Source: Corynebacterium tuberculostearicum
GTDB taxonomy: Bacteria > Actinomycetota > Actinomycetes > Mycobacteriales > Mycobacteriaceae
Direction of reading: 5' to 3'
Assembly: GCF_016894265.1 (NCBI RefSeq)
Contig: NZ_CP069791.1
Coordinates: 1,860,001 to 1,924,000 of the forward strand
DNA length: 64,000 nt
Part shown: in pieces, positions 59,087-64,000 of the stretch
Layout: the number at the start of each line of letters is the position of its first letter
Numbering within the stretch: position 1 is the first letter of the stretch
Position numbers and translations under genes: made by a program
Notes under the pieces: model-generated
What the model saw: only the letters and a program-made list of their open reading frames with translations
Told to the model about the DNA's origin: nothing
Database searches by the model: none

Positions 59087-60027
59087 TACTGGCGCGCCTT
59101 CAGTTCCTCGGTCAGGGCCGGTGCGATTTCATGCAGGTCACCCACGACGCCGAGATCAGCGATCTGGAAGAACGGCTCATCCTGGTCTTGGTTGACCACC
59201 ACAATGGTGCCGGAAGTCTGCATGCCAGAGGTGTGCTGGATAGCGCCAGAGATGCCCAAGCCGATGTAGAGGTCGGGCGAGACGGTAACACCGGTCTGGC
59301 CGATCTGATAGGCGGCGTCATAAAAGCCTTCATCGACGGCGTCGCGGGTGGCGCCGACTGCGGCTCCGAGGGCGTCGGCAAGCGGCTCGACGACGGCGCC
59401 GAACTCGTTGCCCACGCCACGGCCGCCGGCGACGACTGCCTTGGCCTCGGTAATTTCCGGTCGTGCGGACTTCTGTGCCGGAGTAAAGGAAGTTACCTTG
59501 ACGTCTTTGCCCGTGGCGGCCGGCAACGGCATCGGCGCCGGCTGCGCCTCCACTTGCTGTGGCGCAGCCTCAACCGCGCCTGGGCGGAGGGTGTAGATCG
59601 GGCACTGGCCAGCGGCGGTGGAGGTGGTCTCATAAGAACCACCGAAAATACTCATCTTGGCGGAGCCATCAGCGGCGATGCCATTGACATTGACCAGCGC
59701 GCCAGAGGCGAGGCGAGCCGCGAGGCGGCCGGCAATCTCATTATTGGCCGGAGTTGCGGCCAGCACGATGGGCGCTGGGTTTGCAGCGCCAAGCGCATGC
59801 AGGGCATCGACCTCCGGGGTAAGGAACCGCTGGTCATAATCCTCGGCCGTTGCCTGAACTACCTGTGCGGCGCCGAGGGCGGCAAGGTCGGCATCGAACT
59901 TATCGGCCTGCTTGCCGACGACCACTGCGGACACCGTACCCAATTCCCGCGCGGCCGTAATCAGCTCGCCGGTAACGGGAAGGAGGTTGTCCGCGTCGTG
60001 CTCAACTAGTACGTAAACGTGCGACAT
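59086..60027 (-). CDS. etfA: Electron transfer flavoprotein alpha subunit
   Basis: A 313-residue subunit binding FAD in its C-terminal domain (G-G-R-G-V-G-N ... V-G-A-T-R-D-A-V-D-E-G-F ... Q-I-G-Q-T-G-V-T-V-S-P-D-L-Y ... G-I-S-G-A-I-Q-H). It shuttles electrons from dehydrogenases such as acyl-CoA dehydrogenase to the quinone pool. It starts 8 bp after etfB and touches the desulfurase gene. Confidence 0.96.
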   Translation of the reverse strand: MSHVYVLVEHDADNLLPVTGELITAARELGTVSAVVVGKQADKFDADLAALGAAQVVQATAEDYDQRFLTPEVDALHALGAANPAPIVLAATPANNEIAGRLAARLASGALVNVNGIAADGSAKMSIFGGSYETTSTAAGQCPIYTLRPGAVEAAPQQVEAQPAPMPLPAATGKDVKVTSFTPAQKSARPEITEAKAVVAGGRGVGNEFGAVVEPLADALGAAVGATRDAVDEGFYDAAYQIGQTGVTVSPDLYIGLGISGAIQHTSGMQTSGTIVVVNQDQDEPFFQIADLGVVGDLHEIAPALTEELKARQ

Positions 60028-60035
60028 ATCTACTC

Positions 60036-60818
60036 CTAAATCAAGTTCTTTGCGGACAGGAAGTCAACGATCTTCTTCGCTGCGTCCTGCGGGTTGGGCT
60101 CCGAAATAACTTCGCCGGCGGTGCGCGGTGGGCGCTTCTCAGCGGCCGACACAGAGGTCGTCGGCGCAATAGCCTCGATGCCCAAATCAGCCAGGGTGAA
60201 GGTGGTGATTTCCGCCTTCTTAGCTGCCATAAGGCCCTTGAAGTTGGGGAATCGCGGCTTGTCGCTCTTATCGTTCACCGTAACGATCGCCGGCAGTGGC
60301 GCCTCGAGTTCCCAGGTACCGCGCGCATCATCGCGGGTGCCCTGCAGGGTGCCGTCAGCTAGCTCTACCTTGTGCAGGCCGGTAAGGGCCGGCAGCTGGC
60401 GGTATTCGGCGAGCAGGCCGGCAAGCAGGCCGGTGGAGGCGTCGGAAGCCTCGGCACCGGCGGTGATCAGCTGGACGTCGTCAAGCTTATTGAGCGCGGC
60501 ATTGAGGGTCCACGCGGTCGATAGCGCGTCCGCTCCAGCCAGGGAGTCGTCAGAGACGAGCACGGCATCGTCGGCGCCCATGGCCAAAGCCTTACGCAGT
60601 GCCTCGTCGGCTTGGGCCGGCCCCATCGTCAGCGCTACGACCTTGTAGCCAGCATCGGGGTTATTGTCGCGCAGTCGCAGGGCTTGTTCCACGGAGTACT
60701 CATTAACCTCATCAATGACGTTATCCACGGAGGTGCGATCCAGGGTGTGGTCATCGTTCAAAGACTTGGTAGACCACGTATCCGGCACGTGTTTGACCAG
60801 AGCCACGATAGTTGGCAT
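60036..60818 (-). CDS. etfB: Electron transfer flavoprotein beta subunit
   Basis: A 260-residue subunit that binds AMP and docks with dehydrogenases. Seen: V-A-L-V-K-H-V-P-D, N-E-Y-S-V-E-Q-A-L-R-L-R and V-V-A-L-T-M-G-P. First gene of etfB-etfA-desulfurase. No acyl-CoA dehydrogenase or ETF:quinone oxidoreductase gene is in the window. Confidence 0.96.
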   Translation of the reverse strand: MPTIVALVKHVPDTWSTKSLNDDHTLDRTSVDNVIDEVNEYSVEQALRLRDNNPDAGYKVVALTMGPAQADEALRKALAMGADDAVLVSDDSLAGADALSTAWTLNAALNKLDDVQLITAGAEASDASTGLLAGLLAEYRQLPALTGLHKVELADGTLQGTRDDARGTWELEAPLPAIVTVNDKSDKPRFPNFKGLMAAKKAEITTFTLADLGIEAIAPTTSVSAAEKRPPRTAGEVISEPNPQDAAKKIVDFLSAKNLI

Positions 60819-60842
60819 TGGGCACTCACCTTTCCGATATAT

Positions 60843-61976
60843 TTATGTTGCGTAATTATCCTCGGACGATAATACTCGGGGTTGACACAGCAAGGCGATT
60901 CCCTGTGAGCCAATTCGCGTAATGATGACCGCAAAAGGTTTCTTTCCCTTCAGCTTCATCTTCTTCCGCAGCTGGTCAGGGTCCACTTCTACCCCGCGTA
61001 CAAGGATTTCTAGGCTTCCCGCATCATAGGATTTAAGTACGGATTTTAATCTCTTTAGGGGTACTTTTTCTATGAATGGAAATCCCGAAGTCCCCTCCGG
61101 AATCCTCTCTCCTGTCAGGTATGCGATGCGCGGATCGATTTGATGCAGCCCTTCCCTGGCCGCGTAGTGCTGAACCAATCCCGCTCGCACGATGGCCCCA
61201 TCCGGATCGATGAGGTAACTGCCAATGTCTCCGGCATCGGGTAGGTTGTCTGCGTGGTCATCGAGGACATCTAGCTTGCCTCCGCGAATCATTACCGCTC
61301 TTCGGCCGCTGCCAAGGCCTGGGGTATAAAGGCAGGCTTCTTTTACCCCGCCATCGACGCTCGCGACAGTAACGAGGCCGTCCCACTCGCTAAAATCAAG
61401 GCCAGGCGCGCACTTGATGGCCAGTTCCTTGTCGCGGTGCTTATCGACGACCTCCGGGAGCGGTGGCACCAAATCCTCCGGCCGCGTGATCCGCCTGCCG
61501 CCGGCGCGGCGGGCCGGGTCTGCAAGGAGAACATCGGCCGTGGTAGTAGTCGTCAGCGCATCCGCGCGGAAAATCTTGGCGGAAGAGAGGTTGTGCCTCG
61601 CCATTCTTACCCGTGATTCATCCAGGTCTGAGCCAAAATAGTCGAGCGGAGAATTATAGCCTTCGGTGCCGATGGAACAGGTGACGTCGTGGACGCTGCG
61701 CACGCCCTGCTCGGCGAGGAATTTCGTCCGATACGCCGCCACTTCGAGGGGGGTTGCTTGCTGGGCGGAGTCTGCATCCATCAGCCAATCGTGCGGGAGC
61801 TTGCCGGAACTGCGGGCGGTTACCAGCTCCATGACCGCGCGGCCATACTCACCGAACTTAGCTTTGAGGATTTCGGTGTCTTTGAGCCGAGAAGCCTTGG
61901 TTAAGGTGAGGTCGAGGTGTGCTATTTCCTCTTGATGCTCGGCAAGGAAGTCAACTTCTGCGGGGGTATAACTCAT
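60843..61976 (-). CDS. Class I SAM-dependent methyltransferase with THUMP-like C-terminus
   Basis: A 377-residue protein. The N-terminal helical part (about 1-85) precedes a Rossmann methyltransferase core: D-V-T-C-S-I-G-T-E-G (motif I), L-D-E-S-R-V-R-M-A-R-H-N and L-L-A-D-P-A-R-R-A-G-G (motif IV-like D-P-A). This fits a conserved actinobacterial family with a THUMP-like domain. The likely substrate is RNA or a protein, not shown. The ATG at 61976 overlaps the NUDIX gene stop (ATGA). Confidence 0.85.
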   Translation of the reverse strand: MSYTPAEVDFLAEHQEEIAHLDLTLTKASRLKDTEILKAKFGEYGRAVMELVTARSSGKLPHDWLMDADSAQQATPLEVAAYRTKFLAEQGVRSVHDVTCSIGTEGYNSPLDYFGSDLDESRVRMARHNLSSAKIFRADALTTTTTADVLLADPARRAGGRRITRPEDLVPPLPEVVDKHRDKELAIKCAPGLDFSEWDGLVTVASVDGGVKEACLYTPGLGSGRRAVMIRGGKLDVLDDHADNLPDAGDIGSYLIDPDGAIVRAGLVQHYAAREGLHQIDPRIAYLTGERIPEGTSGFPFIEKVPLKRLKSVLKSYDAGSLEILVRGVEVDPDQLRKKMKLKGKKPFAVIITRIGSQGIALLCQPRVLSSEDNYAT

Positions 61977-62800
61977 ATTCGGTCTAAAGGGGTGGTGGAG
62001 AAGAATTCGCGGTAACGGGGATCTTCGCGGGGATCCCCAATGACGGGGCGCAGGTCCGAAAAGGACGCATCCTCTAGGACCTCTTGTACGGAGGAATACT
62101 TGCTCAGCCTCTGCATCTGTGCCCACGTGGGGATGGCAAGGCGCACCAGCCCGGCGCGCCAGCCGTCCAGGATGAGCTGCGGGGAGAACCATCCGGCATC
62201 GTCTGCTTCATCGGTATCCCCATCGGGTTCTTGGCCGGAGGGCAACACCCCAACGAAGAAGAAGGTGTCGAACCACTGGCTCTTTCCCTTTCCTACCCAG
62301 CGCGCCCAGGGAAGGAGCATATCGGCGTCGACACGCATGCCGTTATTGCTGAGGAATTCGGTAAAGGAAATGGTGTGGTTTTCTAGTAGTTTTCGCTCTT
62401 TGTGATAGCGCCGCGCATTGGAGACAATGCCGTCCTCGCGGATGGCGAAAAGGGTGCCGGCCTCTTCGAAGAGCTCGCGGGCAGCGGCGAACACTAGGGC
62501 GTGGGCTTTGTACTTGGTCACGCCCATCCGGCGGGCCATGGAGATGACAGACTTTCCGGCCCACAGCTCGCCCGAGTCCCAGGAACGTGGTGGAAAGTCG
62601 CGCGGATCTACGCCGCCGCCGGGAAAGACTGAATGCCCCGGGTAGTTGTGCATGGTGTGGACGCGCTCTTGTACCCACACTTCAAGACCGTCAGCGCCAT
62701 CCCGCAGGAGCAGGACGGTTGCCGCCAGGCGCCCACCGTGGAAGCCGGTGGTATCGCTGACGTCAATGGCATCGAGACGGTCATGAAAAGGATTGGTCAT
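61973..62800 (-). CDS. NUDIX hydrolase
   Basis: A 275-residue protein like the NUDT19/RNA-capping-type group. The NUDIX box is split by an insertion: G-G-G-V-D at about 61, then R-E-L-F-E-E-A-G-T at about 108. Pfam-like relatives with this insertion hydrolyse CoA derivatives or nucleotide diphosphates; the substrate here is unknown. Middle gene of an operon with 4-bp overlaps on both sides. Confidence 0.88.
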   Translation of the reverse strand: MTNPFHDRLDAIDVSDTTGFHGGRLAATVLLLRDGADGLEVWVQERVHTMHNYPGHSVFPGGGVDPRDFPPRSWDSGELWAGKSVISMARRMGVTKYKAHALVFAAARELFEEAGTLFAIREDGIVSNARRYHKERKLLENHTISFTEFLSNNGMRVDADMLLPWARWVGKGKSQWFDTFFFVGVLPSGQEPDGDTDEADDAGWFSPQLILDGWRAGLVRLAIPTWAQMQRLSKYSSVQEVLEDASFSDLRPVIGDPREDPRYREFFSTTPLDRI

Positions 62801-63618
62801 AGAGAAGCTCGGCGGGCGAAGTATCGCTGTCCAATGCGGTCCACCTGAATAGGCTGGTGGAAAGCGCGAGTCAGATTTTCGGAGGTGAGGACGGAATTAA
62901 TCAGTCCTTTTGCCACAACTTTACCCTCATCCAACAGCATGGCGTGGGTGAAGCCATAGGGAATCTCCTCCACGTGGTGGGTGATCATGACAATCGCTGG
63001 GGCATCGGGGTCCATGGCTAGATTGCCAAGATATCCCACGAGGTCTTCGCGGCCTCCCAGGTCCATTCCGGCGGACGGCTCATCGAGGATGAGCAACTCC
63101 GGGTTAGACATGAGTGCGCGAGCGAGGACGACGCGCTTCTTTTCTCCCTCAGACAGGGTTCCCCAGGTGCGCTCTTTGAGGTGGGTGGCGCCAACTTGGG
63201 CCAAGATGTCATCCGCGCGGGAGAAATCCATGTCCTGGTATTCTTCCCGCCAGCGGCCTAGCACTGCGTAACCTGCGGAGACAACTAGATCGTCCACTCG
63301 CTCAGTGTCCGGGATACGCGATTGCACCGCCGCGGAGGAGATGCCGATAAGCGCGCGCAGATCGCGCATGTCGGTTTTGCCGATTTGCTCCCCCATCAAA
63401 AAGGCGGTGCCTTTCGAGGGGAACTCTTCGGCCGCGGCCATGCGCACCAGCGAGGTCTTGCCCGCGCCATTGGGGCCGATAATGACCCAGCGCTCATCGA
63501 GCTCTACTTGCCAGTCCACGGGTCCGACGAGGGTCTTGCCCCCGCGGCGCAGCTCGACGCCGCGAAAATCTACGAGCCAATCTTGATCAGTGGGAGTTAC
63601 GTCGTTCACGCCTTCCAT
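62797..63618 (-). CDS. ABC ATP-binding protein (YlmA/ModF-like, no permease nearby)
   Basis: A 273-residue ATPase. Walker A G-P-N-G-A-G-K-T-S (about 51-59), signature L-S-E-G-E-K-K-R-V in place of the common LSGGQ, Walker B L-L-I-L-D-E-P-S-A-G-M-D-L-G, His switch T-H-H. The group is known in actinobacteria as stand-alone ATPases; no permease is adjacent, so it may not be a transporter. The frame runs open to 63987, but the start at 63618 avoids overlap with glgE on the other strand. Confidence 0.88.
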   Translation of the reverse strand: MEGVNDVTPTDQDWLVDFRGVELRRGGKTLVGPVDWQVELDERWVIIGPNGAGKTSLVRMAAAEEFPSKGTAFLMGEQIGKTDMRDLRALIGISSAAVQSRIPDTERVDDLVVSAGYAVLGRWREEYQDMDFSRADDILAQVGATHLKERTWGTLSEGEKKRVVLARALMSNPELLILDEPSAGMDLGGREDLVGYLGNLAMDPDAPAIVMITHHVEEIPYGFTHAMLLDEGKVVAKGLINSVLTSENLTRAFHQPIQVDRIGQRYFARRASL

Positions 63619-63676
63619 TGTGACTGATTTGTTCTTTGCCCGGTGAAATTGACACAGCTGCATTAGTCTTATGGGC

Positions 63677-64000
63677 ATGACTTCTCGCCTTGGTATTGAC
63701 GATGTCCGCCCGCTTATCTCCGCCGGTTCTGTAGCCTCCAAAGCCGTTGTAGGCGAGGTAATTCCTGTCACCGCCCTCGTCTGGCGCGAGGGCCACGATG
63801 CGGTCTCGGCAACCCTGTCTGCGTGGGCGGCACGGACCACGGCTACCTCCTCGGTCACCATGCAGGTTGATCCCGATGACCAGGATCGCGTGCACGGCGT
63901 ATTTACCCCGGGCACCCAAGGCACCTGGTACTTCCGCGTCGACGCCTGGTCCGATCCCATCGCCACGTGGAAGAACGCCGTAACCAAGAAGATGGCGGCC
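63677..64000 (+). CDS. glgE: Alpha-1,4-glucan:maltose-1-phosphate maltosyltransferase, N-terminal fragment
   Basis: The first 108 codons run off the window edge. The start, R-L-G-I-D-D-V-R-P, and the following V-V-G-E-V-I-P-V-T-A-L-V-W-R-E-G-H-D match the N-terminal beta-sandwich domain of GlgE, which elongates glycogen-like alpha-glucan from maltose 1-phosphate. The leaderless start is supported by TAGTCT (63664-63669), 7 bp before the ATG at 63677. It is divergent from the ABC ATPase gene. Confidence 0.92.
   Translation, partial: MTSRLGIDDVRPLISAGSVASKAVVGEVIPVTALVWREGHDAVSATLSAWAARTTATSSVTMQVDPDDQDRVHGVFTPGTQGTWYFRVDAWSDPIATWKNAVTKKMAA

Noticed and set aside
62797..63987. ABC ATPase gene extended to an upstream start at 63987
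   Set aside because: The N-terminal 123 residues would be antisense to glgE and look non-coding; the family start fits 63618.

Overview
The window is chromosomal DNA of a Corynebacterium. The reasons are the gene order (gltX, odx, leuB, serA, ilvC-ilvN-ilvB, ilvD, lysG/lysE, gatB, pfkA, gatA-gatC, ligA, mnmA, a NifS-like desulfurase, etfA-etfB), the glutamyl-tRNA amidotransferase route in place of a glutaminyl-tRNA synthetase, many probable leaderless starts, and a maltosyltransferase glgE at the right edge. A medium-GC, skin-type species is a guess from base composition, not a proof.

Layout. 1-2750: two identical tRNA-Glu genes, a tRNA-Gln and gltX, all on the minus strand. 2890-12580: a seven-gene plus-strand operon, the 'anchored repeat' surface-protein/ABC transporter locus. 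It has four wall or membrane proteins with choice-of-anchor M domains, a ZnuA-like lipoprotein carrying the same domain as an insertion, an ATPase and a permease. Two Zur-like boxes precede it, so zinc uptake is the best hypothesis. 12600-16000: secreted esterase, isochorismate synthase, oxaloacetate decarboxylase-type FAH protein. 16150-28000: amino-acid block (leuB, serA, ilvC, ilvN, ilvB with attenuator leader, ilvD), interrupted by a lipoprotein and a DUF262 protein. 28000-43600: GT87 glycosyltransferase, a small regulator/membrane-protein operon with a nested dyad operator, DoxX, lysG/lysE, aldo/keto reductase, a YkvI-type transporter, alcohol dehydrogenase, gatB, DUF4261 protein, BASS transporter, pfkA, MFS exporter, META-domain protein. 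43650-55450: gatA-gatC, ACT protein, ligA, exonuclease, an ArsR-type regulator/serine hydrolase/membrane protein operon, an AAA ATPase, MetE-like protein, a frameshifted PH-domain gene, mnmA, spermidine-synthase-like protein. 55430-64000: GH25 muramidase, HNH protein, desulfurase, etfA-etfB, a methyltransferase/NUDIX/ABC-ATPase operon and the start of glgE.

How the genes work together. gltX, tRNA-Gln and gatCAB together give Gln-tRNA(Gln) by transamidation. serA, leuB and the ilv genes cover serine and branched-chain amino-acid synthesis, with ilvBNC under an attenuation leader rich in Ile/Val codons. The 10-kb surface locus is the most unusual part: its domain repeats share an H-x-H motif, and the copy inside the substrate-binding lipoprotein appears circularly permuted. 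No CRISPR array, prophage, insertion sequence or rRNA gene was seen.
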